Assembly: GCF_004138485.1 (NCBI RefSeq)
Contig: NZ_RYEV01000003.1
Location: 248,001 to 312,000, forward strand
Direction: 5' to 3'
Length of the DNA: 64,000 nucleotides
Source: Peristeroidobacter soli
GTDB taxonomy: Bacteria; Pseudomonadota; Gammaproteobacteria; Steroidobacterales; Steroidobacteraceae
Shown: in pieces, positions 63,992-64,000 of the stretch
Position numbering within the stretch: the stretch's first letter is position 1
Layout: each line of letters begins with the position of its first letter
Position numbers and translations under genes: made by a program
The notes under the pieces: model-generated
Seen by the model: only the letters and a program-made list of their open reading frames with translations
Told to the model about the DNA's origin: nothing
The model's database searches: none

Positions 63992-64000
63992 GCCGGTGGC

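Overview
This 64 kb window is GC-rich, gene-dense chromosomal DNA from a gammaproteobacterium. The gammaproteobacterial type of GshA, the RND/NodT efflux set, the FixLJ-like pair, the PEP-CTERM protein with a sigma-54 promoter, and the many exported peptidases together suggest an environmental member of the Steroidobacterales/Nevskiales/Xanthomonadales area. That placement is inference. I saw no phage, plasmid, CRISPR, rRNA or tRNA genes. Almost all genes are complete; the last one (S9 peptidase) starts at the right edge and its start may lie outside.

Layout. 0-6 kb: a tripartite RND efflux operon (permease, adaptor, outer-membrane factor), each gene overlapping the next by 14 bp. 6-13 kb: an HNH nuclease overlapping a 5'-3' exonuclease, a DUF4124-type and a TPR periplasmic protein, an M14 peptidase, a 2OG-Fe dioxygenase, pyrF and a fructosamine-kinase-like gene. 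13-22 kb: a DUF4097 protein, an acetyl-CoA hydrolase/transferase, a YceI + cytochrome b561 pair facing a second YceI lipoprotein, an S46 dipeptidyl peptidase, a VOC protein and ferrochelatase. 22-26.5 kb: a PEP-CTERM protein behind a -24/-12 promoter, a thiolase, a MATE exporter and a DUF2845 protein. 26.5-32.5 kb: a bimodular palindromic element, then a catabolic operon (ethanolamine-type permease, glutamine-synthetase-like ligase, aldehyde dehydrogenase, Fe-alcohol dehydrogenase).

32.5-46 kb is rich in signalling: a GGDEF protein, gshA, a small protein coupled to a second GGDEF protein that seems to start at ATC, pyruvate carboxylase, a REC-PAS-GGDEF-EAL protein, a FixL-like kinase with its FixJ-like regulator, and a lone receiver. 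46-64 kb: a CbpA-like co-chaperone, a secreted metzincin with a Gly-rich C-terminal anchor, glnB, quinone oxidoreductase, a glutathione-transferase-like gene, divergent acetolactate synthase small and large subunit genes, a beta-oxidation operon (multifunctional enzyme + thiolase), two poorly known exported proteins, a Tat-exported epimerase-like protein and an S9 peptidase.

The most promising system is the 26.8-32.5 kb operon. It reads as a gamma-glutamylation route for an amino alcohol, probably ethanolamine: uptake, ligation to glutamate, alcohol oxidation, aldehyde oxidation. This would be an alternative to the EutBC lyase. Next in interest are the 289-bp two-hairpin element whose end supplies the stop codon of the alcohol dehydrogenase, the GGDEF gene with an apparent ATC start exactly at the upstream stop (TAATC), and the FixL-like kinase with a conserved haem-ligand His.
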